The position numbers and the translations under genes are program-made. This document shows positions 16,350 through 25,601 of a stretch of 32,088 bases of DNA, piece after piece. This DNA comes from Burkholderiales bacterium (GTDB taxonomy: Bacteria; Pseudomonadota; Gammaproteobacteria; Burkholderiales; Burkholderiaceae_E), in contig RPRK01000036.1 of assembly GCA_003818495.1 (NCBI GenBank), forward strand, positions 1 to 32,088. The letters are read 5' to 3'. The notes beneath the pieces were generated by a model, which was not told the DNA's origin, ran no database searches, and saw only the letters and a list, made by a program, of their open reading frames with translations. How positions within the stretch are numbered: the first letter of the stretch is position 1; the number at the start of each line of letters is the position of its first letter.

Positions 16350-18371
16350 TCAGGACGACTTGCGCACGCGCAGGTACCACTCCACCAGCAGGCGGACCTG
16401 CTTGGGCGTGTAGCCCTTCTCGACCATGCGGTCGACGAAGTTCTGGTGCTTGTGCTGTTCGTCGGCCGATGCCTTGGCGTTGAACGAGATCACCGGCAGC
16501 AGGTCCTCGGTGGTCGAGAACATCTTCTTCTCGATCACGCCGCGCAGCTTCTCGTAGCTCGTCCACGGCGGGTTCTTGCCGCCCGCGTTGGCGCGCGCGC
16601 GCAGCACGAAGTTGACGATCTCGTGCCGGAAGTCCTTCGGGTTGGCGATGCCGGCGGGCTTCTCGATCTTCTCGAGCTCGTCGTTGAGCTGGTTGCGGTC
16701 GAGCATCTCGCCGGTGTTCGGGTCGCGGAACTCCTGGTCCTGGATCCAGAAGTCCGCGAACGTGACGTACCGGTCGAAGACGTTCTGGCCGTACTCGGAG
16801 TACGACTCGAGGTAGGCCGTCTGGATCTCCTTGCCGATGAACTCGGCATAGGGATGCGACAGGTGCTCCTTGATGAAGGCGAGATACTTCTTCTCGACCT
16901 CGGGCGAGAACTGCTCGCGCTCGATCTGCTGCTCGAGGACGTAGAGCAGGTGCACCGGGTTGGCGGCGACCTCGCCGTGGTCGAAGTTGAAGACCTTCGA
17001 CAGCACCTTGTAGGCGAAGCGCGTCGACAGCCCGCTCATGCCTTCGTCGACACCGGCGAAGTCGCGGTACTCCTGCAGCGACTTGGCCTTCGGGTCGACG
17101 TCCTTGAGGTTCTCGCCGTCGTAGATGCGCATCTTCGAGAACAGGCTGGAGTTCTCGGGCTCCTTGAGCCGGGTGAGGATCGCGAACTGCGCCATCATCT
17201 TCAGCGTGCCGGGGGCGCACGGCGACTGCGACAGCGAACTCGATTCGAGCAGCTTGTCGTAGATGCGCACCTCCTCGGTCACGCGAAGGCAGTACGGCAC
17301 CTTGACGATGTAGATCCGGTCGAGGAAGGCCTCGTTGTTCTTGTTGTTGCGGAAGGCCTGCCACTCGCTCTCGTTCGAGTGGGCGAGGATCACGCCGTCG
17401 AACGGAATGGCGCCGAATCCTTCGGTGCCCTTGTAGTTGCCTTCCTGCGTCGCGGTGAGCAGCGGATGCAGCACCTTGATCGGGGCCTTGAACATCTCGA
17501 CGAACTCGAGCAGACCCTGATTCGCCAGGCACAGCCCTCCGGAGTAGCTGTAGGCGTCCGGGTCGTCCTGCGAGAACCGCTCGAGCTGTCGGATGTCGAG
17601 CTTGCCGACCAGCGAGGAGATGTCCTGGTTGTTCTCGTCGCCCGGCTCCGTCTTGGCGACGGCGATCTGCTGGAGGATCGAGGGCCGGAGCTTGACGACG
17701 CGAAAGCGCGTGATGTCGCCGTTGTACTCCATGAGCCGCTTGACGGCCCAGGGCGACATGATGGGATTGAGGTAGCGGCGCGGGATGCCGTACTCGGCCT
17801 CGATCGACGGTCCGTCCTCGATCGCCGAGAACAGGCCCAGCGGAGACTCGTTCACCGGCGAGCCCTTGAGCGCGTAGAAGGGCATCGCCTCCATCAGCGA
17901 CTTCAGCTTCTCGGCGAGCGACGACTTGCCGCCCCCCGGCGGACCGAGCAGGTAGAGGATCTGCTTGCGTTCCTCGAGCGCCTGGGCCGAGTGCTTGAAG
18001 AAGGACACCATCTGCTCGATGGTCTCCTCCATGCCGTAGAACTCGCGGAACGCGGGATACACCCGCATCACCTTGTTCGAGAAGATCCGGGACAGCCTCG
18101 GATCGGACCGCGTGTCGAGCAGCTCGGGCTCGCCGATCGCCATCAGCATCCGCTCGGACGCGGTGGCGTAGGCGCTGCGGTCTCGCTTGCAGAGCTCGAG
18201 GTACTCCTGCAGCGAGTACTCCTCCTCGAGTCGGGCTTCGTAGCGGGCCTTGTAGCGGCCGAGGATGCCCGGTCCGCCGGGTGCCTGGGGTGGGTGCGCG
18301 ACGCTGCGAGCAGCCAGTCGTGCGGTGCCTTCGTCGAAGGCGGAGAGGACCTGCTTGAGACCGGCTTCCAT
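16350..18371 (-). CDS. prkA: PrkA/YeaG serine protein kinase (AAA-type)
   Basis: A 673-residue PrkA-family protein: an AAA-type ATPase core with Walker A GPPGGGKSS (residues 143-151) and a C-terminal kinase-like domain. It is known as a stress and sporulation kinase in Bacillus and as YeaG in E. coli. Conserved blocks include RLSRIFSNKV, YPAFREFYGMEETIEQ and ILAHSNESEW. The first 33 or so residues precede the point where E. coli YeaG begins and form an extra N-terminal segment; the ATG at 18371 has GGAGG six bases upstream, so this extension is probably translated. It leads the operon prkA-yeaH-spoVR. Confidence 0.96.
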   Translation of the reverse strand: MEAGLKQVLSAFDEGTARLAARSVAHPPQAPGGPGILGRYKARYEARLEEEYSLQEYLELCKRDRSAYATASERMLMAIGEPELLDTRSDPRLSRIFSNKVMRVYPAFREFYGMEETIEQMVSFFKHSAQALEERKQILYLLGPPGGGKSSLAEKLKSLMEAMPFYALKGSPVNESPLGLFSAIEDGPSIEAEYGIPRRYLNPIMSPWAVKRLMEYNGDITRFRVVKLRPSILQQIAVAKTEPGDENNQDISSLVGKLDIRQLERFSQDDPDAYSYSGGLCLANQGLLEFVEMFKAPIKVLHPLLTATQEGNYKGTEGFGAIPFDGVILAHSNESEWQAFRNNKNNEAFLDRIYIVKVPYCLRVTEEVRIYDKLLESSSLSQSPCAPGTLKMMAQFAILTRLKEPENSSLFSKMRIYDGENLKDVDPKAKSLQEYRDFAGVDEGMSGLSTRFAYKVLSKVFNFDHGEVAANPVHLLYVLEQQIEREQFSPEVEKKYLAFIKEHLSHPYAEFIGKEIQTAYLESYSEYGQNVFDRYVTFADFWIQDQEFRDPNTGEMLDRNQLNDELEKIEKPAGIANPKDFRHEIVNFVLRARANAGGKNPPWTSYEKLRGVIEKKMFSTTEDLLPVISFNAKASADEQHKHQNFVDRMVEKGYTPKQVRLLVEWYLRVRKSS

Positions 18372-18662
18372 GAGCTACCTCCAATCACGCAAGCGCTGGG
18401 ACCATCCTGATCCTGCGGGACGTGCAGCCTCCCGGCAGGAGGATGCGCGTCGCGATGACGCCGATGGGCGGCGGTTGGCGTTGTACCCACGCGCCGCCTT
18501 CCGCCGAGGTCTCGCAAGATCCGTACCTAGTGACTCTGCACGACCCCCGTGCCGGCGCGGTTGCAACGGCGCTACTCGGATTTCCGACGCTCGTGCGCGG
18601 CAGGTCGCGAGCGCATCGTTGCAGGGTTCCTGTCCGTGTGTCGCAATGACCCGGCGCACCTG
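18372..18662 (-). promoter_or_regulatory. prkA upstream region
   Basis: This 291-bp gap between cueR and prkA (same strand) must hold the prkA promoter. It contains the strong ribosome site and a CCTCC-CGGCA-GGAGG inverted repeat (about 18428-18442). A sequence resembling a sigma-54 site lies close to the start but has the wrong spacing. I see no open frame with gene-like features in it. Confidence 0.3.
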
Positions 18663-19109
18663 TCAGTCTCGTGCGAGGTCCTCGATGATCGGGCACTGTG
18701 GCCGACGGTCTCCGTGGCAGTGCGCGGCGGCGTTCGACAGCGCGTCGCGCATCCGGGTCAGCATGACGATGCGGCGATCGAGCTCGTCGACGTGCTCCAG
18801 CGCGATGCGCTTGACGTCGGCACTCGCGCGGTCCGGATCTCGCCACAGCGACACCAGTTCACCGATCCGCTCCAGGCCGAACCCGAGCTCGCGCGCGTGC
18901 TTCACGAAGCGCAGCGTGTGCAGCTCGTCGTCGCCGTATCGGCGATAGCCCGCGTCGGTGCGCGCGGCGGGCCCGACCAGGCCGATCGACTCGTAGTGGC
19001 GGATCATCTTCGCCGACAGGCCGGTCGCGATGGCGGCCTCGCCGATGTTCATCGTGCGGCGGGCGGCCGCGGACCGCTGCGGTGCGGGTCGGTCTCGGAC
19101 GGCGGACAT
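18663..19109 (-). CDS. cueR: Cu(I)-responsive MerR-family regulator CueR
   Basis: Copper sensor that distorts its operator to activate copA. The protein has a MerR helix-turn-helix (IGEAAIATGLSAKMIRHYE), a long dimerisation helix and a C-terminal metal loop with Cys131 and Cys139 (CHGDRRPQC). Ser96 in the ASADVK segment marks a monovalent-metal sensor. Counted from the internal Met20 these become Ser77, Cys112 and Cys120, the exact E. coli CueR numbers, so translation may begin at 19052 (giving 129 residues). The ATG at 19109 (148 residues) has AGAGG five bases upstream and lies 9 bp after the copA stop, so I kept the longer form. It is probably cotranscribed with copA. Confidence 0.93.
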   Translation of the reverse strand: MSAVRDRPAPQRSAAARRTMNIGEAAIATGLSAKMIRHYESIGLVGPAARTDAGYRRYGDDELHTLRFVKHARELGFGLERIGELVSLWRDPDRASADVKRIALEHVDELDRRIVMLTRMRDALSNAAAHCHGDRRPQCPIIEDLARD

Positions 19110-19118
19110 GGCGGCCTC

Positions 19119-21590
19119 TCAGGCGACGTGGACGGCGGCGGGGCGATCGGCCGGCGCGGCGGCGGCCGGGCGCGCCGTGCGGGGGGACCATCTCGAGAGC
19201 AGCAGCGCGTTGGTCATCACGCTGACCGAGCTGGCGGCCATCGCGGCGCCCGCGATGACCGGCGACAGCAGGCCGGCTGCGGCCAGGGGGATGCCGACGG
19301 CGTTGTAGGCGAACGCCCAGAACAGGTTCTGGCGGATCTTCGCGACGGTTCGCGCCGAGATCTCGATGGCGGCCGGCACCAGCATCGGGTCGCCGCGCAT
19401 CAGCGTGATGCCGGCGGTGTGCATCGCGACGTCCGTGCCGGTGGCCATCGCGATGCCGACGTCGGCCGCGGCGAGCGCGGGCGCGTCGTTGATGCCGTCC
19501 CCGACCATCGCGACCGCGCCGCCCCCGGCCTCGGCGCGCAGCCGCGTGATGTGGCCGGCCTTGTCCGCGGGCAGGACCTCGGCGATCGCCTGGGTGATGC
19601 CGAGCTCGCGGGCCACCGCTTCGGCCGCACCCCGGTTGTCGCCCGAGATCATCACGGTGCGGATGCCCATCGAAGCGAGCCGCGCGACCGCCTCGCGGGC
19701 GCCGGGCTTGACCGTGTCGCCGAAGGCGACCACGCCGAGCACGGCCGTCGCGTCGAGCAGCCACGACACCGTCCGGCCGGCCGCCTGCTGCGCTGCCGCG
19801 AACTCGCCGAGATCCCCGGGCGGAACCAGGCCGTGGTCGGCCATCAGCCGGGCGCTGCCCAGGCGGAGCAGACGCGCCCCGATGCGTCCCTCGACGCCCC
19901 GGCCGGGGAGGGCCGTGACGGCTTCGGCCGGTTCGGCCGCGACGGTCCCGGGCTCGGCCTTCGCCGCCTCGATCACGGCACGGGCCAGCGGATGCTCGCT
20001 GCCGGCCTGCAGCGCGGCCGCGAGGCCGAGCAGCGTCGCGCGCGTCGTGCCCGGCGCGGGCTGCGCGGCGACGAGGACGGGGCGGCCGACGGTCAGCGTG
20101 CCGGTCTTGTCGAAGGCCACGATCTTCACGCGATGGGCGAGCTCGAGCGCCTGGGCGTCCTTGATGAGCACGCCGTGGCGGGCGGCGACGCCGGTGCCGG
20201 CCATGATCGCGGCGGGCGTCGCCAGCCCGAGCGCGCACGGGCAGGCGATCACCAGGACGGCGACGGCGGCCACGATCGCCGGCTCCATGCCGCGACCGGC
20301 GAGCAGCCAGCCGACGAGCGTCGCGGCGGCCAGGACGAGCACGACCGGCACGAAGACCGTCGAGACCCGGTCGACGATCCGCTGGATCGGCGCCTTCGCG
20401 GCCTGCGCGTCCTCGACCATCCGGACGATCCGGGCCAGCACTGTCTCGGTGCCCACCGCACCGACCTCGAGCACGATGCGCCCGGAACCGTTGATCGATC
20501 CGCCGACCAGCCGATCGCCGGGATGGCGCGACACCGGCAGCGGCTCGCCCGTCAGCATCGACTCGTCGACCTGGGTGCTGCCCTCGCGCAGCGTGCCGTC
20601 GACGGGCAGCCGCTCGCCGGGCAGCACCACCACCCGGTCGCCTACGCCGATCCGTGCCAGCGGCACGAGCGTCTCGCGGCCGTCCTCGAGCCGGCGCGCC
20701 GTGTCCGGGCGCAGGGCCTGCAGCGCGCGGATCGCCTCGGTCGTGCGGCGCCGCGCGCGCATCTCGAGATACTTGCCGAGCAGCACCAGCGCGATCACGA
20801 CCGCGGAGCCCTCGTAGTAGAGGTGCGGGGCGTGACCCGGATGGGCGGTCAGCCACAGCCAGGTCGACAGCCCCCAGCCGGCGGTCGTGCCGATCGCCAC
20901 CAGCAGGTCCATGTTGCCGGTACCCGCCTTGAGGGCCGCCCAGCCTGCCCGATAGAAGCGGGCGCCGAGGACGAACTGGACCGGGGTGGCCAGCAGGAAC
21001 TGGAGCCAGGCCGGCGGCATCGGATGCAGGCCGAACGGCAGCGCGAGCATCGGGAGCGCCAGCGGCGCCGCCAGCAGCATCGCCCACAGCACGCGGCGGC
21101 GCTCGGCGGCGAGCCGGCGCTCGGCCGGGTCGACGGTCCCGCCGGTGGGCGTGGCCGAGGGATCCGGCCGCGGCGTGGCCGTGTAGCCCGCCTCGGTGAT
21201 GGCCGCCACCAGCGCCGCTTCGCGGTCGCCGCCGACGACTGTGATGCGCGCCGACTCGCCGGCCAGGTTGACCGCGGCGTCGACCACGAACGGCTGGCGG
21301 CGGAGCGCGCGCTCGACCCGGCCGACGCAGCTCGCGCACGTCATGCCTTCGATGGCGAGGTCGACGGTGACGGTCGGCACGGTGTAGCCGGCATCGGTCA
21401 CGGCGGCCACGACGGCGGGCGCCGACACGGACGCGCCGTGGACGGTCGCGGATTCGGAGGCGAGGTTGACCGACGCGTCGGCGACGCCCGGCACCTTGAC
21501 GAGCGCGCGCTCGACGCGGGCGACGCACGAGGCGCAGGTCATGCCGTCGATCGGCAGCGTCAGAGACGGCAGCGGGGTGGGGGTGTCCAT
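19119..21590 (-). CDS. copA: Cu(I)-exporting P1B-type ATPase CopA
   Basis: Inner-membrane pump that exports Cu(I). The 823-residue protein has two N-terminal heavy-metal-associated domains (GMTCASC at Cys19/Cys22 and Cys84/Cys87), about eight membrane helices, the transport motif CPC in [12 protein letters not shown] (about 449), the phosphorylation site DKTGT (about 493), a SEHP motif in the nucleotide domain and the hinge GDGIND (about 695). The final helix [15 protein letters not shown] has the Met/Ser pattern of Cu(I) pumps. The ATG at 21590 has no Shine-Dalgarno, and the promoter -10 ends 6 bp upstream, so transcript and reading frame may start together. cueR follows in the same direction. 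Confidence 0.97.
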   Translation of the reverse strand: MDTPTPLPSLTLPIDGMTCASCVARVERALVKVPGVADASVNLASESATVHGASVSAPAVVAAVTDAGYTVPTVTVDLAIEGMTCASCVGRVERALRRQPFVVDAAVNLAGESARITVVGGDREAALVAAITEAGYTATPRPDPSATPTGGTVDPAERRLAAERRRVLWAMLLAAPLALPMLALPFGLHPMPPAWLQFLLATPVQFVLGARFYRAGWAALKAGTGNMDLLVAIGTTAGWGLSTWLWLTAHPGHAPHLYYEGSAVVIALVLLGKYLEMRARRRTTEAIRALQALRPDTARRLEDGRETLVPLARIGVGDRVVVLPGERLPVDGTLREGSTQVDESMLTGEPLPVSRHPGDRLVGGSINGSGRIVLEVGAVGTETVLARIVRMVEDAQAAKAPIQRIVDRVSTVFVPVVLVLAAATLVGWLLAGRGMEPAIVAAVAVLVIACPCALGLATPAAIMAGTGVAARHGVLIKDAQALELAHRVKIVAFDKTGTLTVGRPVLVAAQPAPGTTRATLLGLAAALQAGSEHPLARAVIEAAKAEPGTVAAEPAEAVTALPGRGVEGRIGARLLRLGSARLMADHGLVPPGDLGEFAAAQQAAGRTVSWLLDATAVLGVVAFGDTVKPGAREAVARLASMGIRTVMISGDNRGAAEAVARELGITQAIAEVLPADKAGHITRLRAEAGGGAVAMVGDGINDAPALAAADVGIAMATGTDVAMHTAGITLMRGDPMLVPAAIEISARTVAKIRQNLFWAFAYNAVGIPLAAAGLLSPVIAGAAMAASSVSVMTNALLLSRWSPRTARPAAAAPADRPAAVHVA

Positions 21591-21596
21591 GCCGAC

Positions 21597-21627
21597 AGCT
21601 TCGGCCTTACCCTGATGGGAAGGTCAA
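21597..21627 (-). promoter_or_regulatory. CueR-dependent copA promoter and operator
   Basis: On the minus strand TTGACC (21622-21627) is the -35 and GAAGCT (21597-21602) the -10, separated by 19 bp, the overlong spacer typical of MerR-family promoters. The spacer contains the dyad read on the plus strand as CCTTACC-CTGAT-GGGAAGG (21605-21623), with one mismatch between 7-bp arms. The layout closely resembles the E. coli copA promoter. A copZ promoter on the opposite strand is not equally clear. Confidence 0.85.
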
Positions 21628-21680
21628 GTGTAGTGCCAGCGGACGGGGCACACTCCGATCCGACACTGGGGAGAATCGGG

Positions 21681-21875
21681 ATGGAACAGCGTTTCGAGGT
21701 GCAGGGCATGACCTGCGGCCATTGCGTGAAGGCGGTGACGGCGGCGGTGACGAAGGCCGACCCCGCGGCCAGGGTGGCCGTCGACCTGCCCACCGGGCGG
21801 GTCGACGTCGATTCCTCGCTCGCCCGGGACCGGATCGCGGCGGTGATCCGCGACGAGGGCTACACGGTCGCCTGA
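21681..21875 (+). CDS. copZ: Copper chaperone CopZ (heavy-metal-associated domain)
   Basis: A 64-residue single heavy-metal-associated domain that would carry Cu(I) in the cytosol to CopA. The binding motif GMTCGHC lies at residues 9-15, and the fold ends with DEGYTVA, as usual. The ATG at 21681 has GGAG seven bases upstream, unlike copA. It is transcribed divergently from copA with the CueR operator between them, so common control is likely though its own promoter is not obvious. It is convergent with pgi, 24 bp away. Confidence 0.92.
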   Translation: MEQRFEVQGMTCGHCVKAVTAAVTKADPAARVAVDLPTGRVDVDSSLARDRIAAVIRDEGYTVA

Positions 21876-21899
21876 CGAGGCCGGCGGCGGCCGGCGCGG

Positions 21900-23468
21900 T
21901 CAGCCGCGCAGGCGAGCGGCCGAGGCCAGCGTGGCCGGATCGAGCCCGGCCGGTGCCTCGCCGGCGAGCAGGCGCTCGACCGAGCCCGCCATCACCTTGC
22001 CGTATTCGACGCCGAACTGGTCGAACGGGTTGATCCCGAGCACGACCGCCGCGGTGAAGGTGGCGTGTTCCCAGCAGGCGAGCAGCGCGCCGAGCGCCGA
22101 CGCGTCGAGCCGGGGCAGCGTGATCAGCGTGCTCGGGCGATCACCCGGGAAGTGCCGGTGCAGGTCGCCGTCGCCGGCCTCGCGCCCGAGCGCGAGCGCC
22201 GCGGCCTGGGCCAGGCAGTTGGCGACCAGGATGCGATGCCGATCGTCGCCGGCCGAGGTCGGCGCGGTCCGCGACTCGCGGGCGACGATGAAGTCGACCG
22301 GCACGACGTCCGGACCCTGGTGCAGCTGCTGGAAGAACGAATGCTGGGCGTTGGTGCCGGACGTGCCCCATACGACCGGCGACGTGGCGCGCGCGATGCG
22401 CCCGCCCTCGAGCGTGGCCGACTTGCCGTTGCTCTCCATCACCAGCTGCTGGGCCCATGCGGGCAGGAGCCGCAGCCGCTCCGCGTAGGGGATGATCGCC
22501 TGCGTCGGCAGGCCGAGGAACGCGCGGTTCCAGACCGAGACCAGGCCGAGCCGGGCGGGCAGGTTCGTGGCCACCGGGGTGTCGCGGAAATGGCGGTCGA
22601 TGCCCGCCGCGCCGTCGAGCAGCGCGTCGAAGGCGGCCGGGCCGCAGCGGACCGCGATGCCGAACCCGACGCTCGACCACAGCGAGTAGCGCCCGCCGAC
22701 CCAGTCGCGGAACTCGAGCAGCAGCTCGGGCAGGAAGCCGCGGCGATGCGCGACCTCGGGGGCGGCGGTGACGCCGATGAACTGCGCCGCGGCGGCGTCC
22801 GGCGGGCATCCGCCCGCGAGCAGCCAGGCGCGGGCGGCGTCGGCGTTGGCCAGGGTCTCGCGCGTGGTGAAGGTCTTGCTGACGACCGCGAAGGCGGTGG
22901 TGGCCGGATCGAGGCCGTCGAGTTCCCGGTCGAGGTCGTCGGGGTCGACGTTGGCGACGAACCGGACGTCGAAGTCGCCCGGCCCGCGCAGGGCGTCACA
23001 GACGAGCCGGGGGCCGAGATCCGAGCCGCCGATGCCGAGGCAGACGAGCGCGGTGATCGGCATGCCGCGAAAGCCGGGCAGGGCGCCCTCGCGCAGGCGG
23101 TTCGCGAGCGCGGTCATGCGGGCGCGCTGCGCGGCGACCGCCGACGCGACCGCGGCGTCTCCGCCGACGCCGCGCAGGGCGGTGTGCAGGGCCGGCCGGC
23201 CCTCGGTCGGGTTGGCGATGCGGCCGGCGAACAGGTCGTCGCGGCGTGCCTCGAACCCGCTGGCATCGGCCCAGGCCGCGAGTTCGGCGAGGACGGCCTC
23301 GTCGAGCTTCTGTCTGGAGACGTCCGCGTGCAGGGGGCCGGCCTCCAGGGACAGGCGTGCGGGCCGGCCCGGATCGGCGAGCAGCGTGCGCAGGTGGATC
23401 GGCCCGAGCCGTCGCCGGTGGGCGTCGAGGGCGGCGGCGTGATCCGCGGGGGAGGCGGCGGTCGTCAT
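21900..23468 (-). CDS. pgi: Glucose-6-phosphate isomerase
   Basis: Interconverts glucose-6-phosphate and fructose-6-phosphate in the cytosol. The 522-residue protein shows LGIGGSDLGPRLV, the VVSKTFTTRETLAN phosphate-binding block, VGGRYSLWSSVG, the family signature GTSGTNAQHSFFQQLHQG and the C-terminal FDQFGVEYGK with the catalytic lysine (usually FDQWGVELGK). It is slightly shorter than E. coli Pgi (549). The ATG at 23468 lacks a convincing ribosome site; it agrees with the normal start of the family. It is divergent from the alkylation-repair operon with only 49 bp between the starts. Confidence 0.97.
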   Translation of the reverse strand: MTTAASPADHAAALDAHRRRLGPIHLRTLLADPGRPARLSLEAGPLHADVSRQKLDEAVLAELAAWADASGFEARRDDLFAGRIANPTEGRPALHTALRGVGGDAAVASAVAAQRARMTALANRLREGALPGFRGMPITALVCLGIGGSDLGPRLVCDALRGPGDFDVRFVANVDPDDLDRELDGLDPATTAFAVVSKTFTTRETLANADAARAWLLAGGCPPDAAAAQFIGVTAAPEVAHRRGFLPELLLEFRDWVGGRYSLWSSVGFGIAVRCGPAAFDALLDGAAGIDRHFRDTPVATNLPARLGLVSVWNRAFLGLPTQAIIPYAERLRLLPAWAQQLVMESNGKSATLEGGRIARATSPVVWGTSGTNAQHSFFQQLHQGPDVVPVDFIVARESRTAPTSAGDDRHRILVANCLAQAAALALGREAGDGDLHRHFPGDRPSTLITLPRLDASALGALLACWEHATFTAAVVLGINPFDQFGVEYGKVMAGSVERLLAGEAPAGLDPATLASAARLRG

Positions 23469-23517
23469 GTCCGGAAACGGCGAGCGGCGTGGGAGGGGCG
23501 CGCGGATAATCCGGCGC
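23469..23517. promoter_or_regulatory. Compact divergent promoter pgi / ada-alkA
   Basis: Only 49 bp separate the two starts. GATAAT (23505-23510) is a good plus-strand -10, ending 7 bp before the ada-alkA ATG. The surrounding GGATAATCC is nearly palindromic, so the minus strand also reads TTATCC as a possible element for pgi. No -35 or Ada box can be recognised with confidence. Confidence 0.4.
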
Positions 23518-25065
23518 ATGTCCCCGATGCTGCCACAAACCGTCGACGCCGCCGCCTGCTGGCGGATGCTGCGCGCGCGCGATGCGCGCTTCGACGGTCG
23601 GTTCTTCGTCGGCGTCACCAGCACCGGCATCTACTGCCGGCCGGTCTGCACCGCGCGCACGCCGCGGCGCGAGAACTGCCGGTTCTTCCCGACGGCGGCC
23701 GGGGCCGAGCACCAGGGCTTCCGGCCGTGCCTGCGCTGCCGGCCCGAACTCGCCCCGGGTCATGCGAGCGTCGATGCGCCCGCGCGCCTCGCGCAGGCCG
23801 CCGCCGCGGCGATCGAGGAGGGGGCGCTGGAGGACGGCGGCCTGCCCGGGCTCGCCCGCCGGCTCGGCGTGACCGATCGGCACCTGCGCCGCGTCTTCGA
23901 TGCGCAGTTCGGCGTGTCGCCGATCGACTGGGCGCAGACGCACCGCCTGCTGCTCGCCAAGCGGCTGCTGACGGACACGACGCTCGCGGTGACCGAGGTC
24001 GCGCTCGCATCGGGCTTCGCGAGCCTGCGCCGCTTCAACGACGCCTTCGCGACCCGCTACCGGCTCGCGCCCACGGATCTGCGCAAGCAGGCGCGCGGCG
24101 CGGGTGCCGCGCAGGCGGATCCGGCGGCGGGTCTGGTGTTCCGGCTGGCCTACCGGCCGCCGCTCGACTGGGGAGCGCTGACCGGCTTTCTCGCGTTGCG
24201 CACGATCGATGGCGTGGAAACGGTCGAGACGGCGCCAGCGGCGCCGCGGCGGCGGGGGTCACGGCCCGAGCCCGTCTATCGGCGCATCGTCCGGGTGCCG
24301 GCGCCGCGCGGCGCCGAGCGCCTCGGCTGGATCGAGGTGGCACGACCCGCGGGCCGCGGCGCGGCGGGCCATCTGCTGGAGGTGCGCGTGGATGCCGCAC
24401 TGCTCGGCGCCATCCCGGCGGTGCTCGCCCGCGTGCGCCGCGTGTTCGACCTCGCCTGCCGTCCCGACGAGGTGGCCGACGTGCTCGGCGACCTGGCGCG
24501 TGGCCACGAGGGCGTGCGGCTGCCGGGGGCGTTCGACGGCTTCGAGATCGTGGTCCGCGCGATCCTCGGCCAGCAGATCACGGTGAAGCATGCGCGCACG
24601 CTCGCCGGCCGCTTCGCCGCCGCGTTCGGCGAGCCTGTCGCGACGCCGTGGCCGACGTTGCGGCATGCGTTCCCGTCGGCGGCGTCGATCGCCGGGCGCG
24701 ATCCCGCCGAGATCGGCCTGCTCGGCATCACGCGCCAGCGGTCCCGGACGATCGTCGAGCTCGCCCGCGCGCTCGCCGACGGGGGGCTGCGGCTCGAGCC
24801 GGACGGCGACGCCGCGGCGACGATCGCGCGGCTCGTGGCGGTCCCGGGCATCGGCGACTGGACCGCGCAGTACCTCGCGATGCGCGCGCTCGGCTGGCCC
24901 GACGCCTTCCCCGCGTCCGACGTCGGGGTGATGAGGGCGCTGGGCGTGAAGACCCCGCGCGAGGCGCTGGCCGCTGCCGAGGCCTGGCGGCCGTGGCGCG
25001 GCTATGCGGTGATCCACCTGTGGCGCACGCTCGCGCCGGTCACGAACGAGACGACGATCCCATGA
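23518..25065 (+). CDS. AdaA-AlkA fusion: methyl-phosphotriester sensor, AraC activator and 3-methyladenine glycosylase
   Basis: A 515-residue fusion. Residues 1-80 form the Ada zinc domain with Cys40, Cys44, Cys71 and Cys74 (YCRPVC and FRPCLRC), spaced as in E. coli Ada; Cys40 is the expected methyl acceptor. An AraC-type helix-turn-helix pair follows (about 95-175: LARRLGVTDRHLRRVF). Residues from about 190 form an AlkA N-terminal domain and a helix-hairpin-helix glycosylase (VPGIGDWTAQYL) with catalytic Asp468 in FPASD. One protein could thus sense methylated DNA, activate transcription and excise alkylated bases. I chose the ATG at 23518; 23527 and 23467 are also in frame. Its stop overlaps the next gene (ATGA). 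Confidence 0.93.
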   Translation: MSPMLPQTVDAAACWRMLRARDARFDGRFFVGVTSTGIYCRPVCTARTPRRENCRFFPTAAGAEHQGFRPCLRCRPELAPGHASVDAPARLAQAAAAAIEEGALEDGGLPGLARRLGVTDRHLRRVFDAQFGVSPIDWAQTHRLLLAKRLLTDTTLAVTEVALASGFASLRRFNDAFATRYRLAPTDLRKQARGAGAAQADPAAGLVFRLAYRPPLDWGALTGFLALRTIDGVETVETAPAAPRRRGSRPEPVYRRIVRVPAPRGAERLGWIEVARPAGRGAAGHLLEVRVDAALLGAIPAVLARVRRVFDLACRPDEVADVLGDLARGHEGVRLPGAFDGFEIVVRAILGQQITVKHARTLAGRFAAAFGEPVATPWPTLRHAFPSAASIAGRDPAEIGLLGITRQRSRTIVELARALADGGLRLEPDGDAAATIARLVAVPGIGDWTAQYLAMRALGWPDAFPASDVGVMRALGVKTPREALAAAEAWRPWRGYAVIHLWRTLAPVTNETTIP

Positions 25066-25601
25066 AGCATGCGCTCCGGCCGAGCCCGCTCGGCGACATC
25101 CTGCTCACCTTCGACGACGACGCGCTGCTCGGGCTGTACTTCGTCGGCCAGAAGGCCCAGCCCGTGATCGGGCCGCACTGGCGGGTCGACGATGCGCATC
25201 CCGTCGCGCGACGGACCGCCGATCGTATCGAGCGTTACTTCCTCGGGGTGGAGGAGCCGTTCGACGTGCCGATCGTGTTCGCCGGCACGCGCTTCCAGGT
25301 CGCGGTCTGGCGCTCGCTGCTCGAGATCCCCCGCGGCGAGACGGTCAGCTACGCCGAACTCGCTCGCCGCGTGGGCGCGCCCGCCGCCGTGCGCGCGGTC
25401 GGAGCGGCGGTCGGCCGCAACCCGGTGTCGATCTTCGTGCCGTGCCATCGGGTGGTCGGCAGCAACGGGTCGCTGACCGGCTATGCGGGCGGACTGCCGC
25501 GCAAGACCCACCTGCTGCGCCTCGAGCGCGCGCTCGGCGAGGATGGCCGTGCGCGGCGGGCGGGACCGCAGGCGGGCCTGCCCTTCGGTCCGCTCGCGTG
25601 A
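25062..25601 (+). CDS. ogt: Methylated-DNA-protein-cysteine methyltransferase
   Basis: Suicide enzyme that moves O6-alkyl groups from guanine to its own cysteine. The 179-residue protein has the family core: FQVAVWRSLLEIPRGETVSY, the RAVGAAVGRNP arginine-finger helix and the acceptor Cys128 in IFVPCHRVVGSNG, then GYAGGL and K-LL. It supplies the activity that in E. coli Ada is the C-terminal half, which the fusion protein upstream lacks. The ATG overlaps the upstream stop by four bases (ATGA) and its own stop overlaps the GTG of the transporter gene, so all three are translationally coupled. The symbol could equally be ada C-domain; ogt is the common name. Confidence 0.95.
   Translation: MKHALRPSPLGDILLTFDDDALLGLYFVGQKAQPVIGPHWRVDDAHPVARRTADRIERYFLGVEEPFDVPIVFAGTRFQVAVWRSLLEIPRGETVSYAELARRVGAPAAVRAVGAAVGRNPVSIFVPCHRVVGSNGSLTGYAGGLPRKTHLLRLERALGEDGRARRAGPQAGLPFGPLA

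Noticed and set aside
18372-18420. Sigma-54 promoter ahead of prkA (TGGTCC...TTGC)
   Set aside because: The invariant GG and GC are 11 bp apart rather than 10, and the element would lie almost on the ribosome site. Sigma-54 control of yeaG in E. coli made it tempting, but the sequence does not support it.
21597-21680. Bidirectional CueR promoter also driving copZ
   Set aside because: The mirror-image -35 and -10 positions on the plus strand (about 21601-21606 and 21626-21631) fit poorly, so only the copA direction is claimed.
18549-21875. A 1108-codon plus-strand open frame across cueR and copA
   Set aside because: It is antisense to copA with low-complexity Arg/Gly/Asp/Ala composition. It only joins the copZ frame at its end; copZ itself starts at 21681 with a good ribosome site.
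22065-25601. A 1178-codon plus-strand frame spanning pgi and the repair genes
   Set aside because: It is antisense to pgi, then out of frame through ada-alkA, and only its last 180 codons are the real ogt gene.
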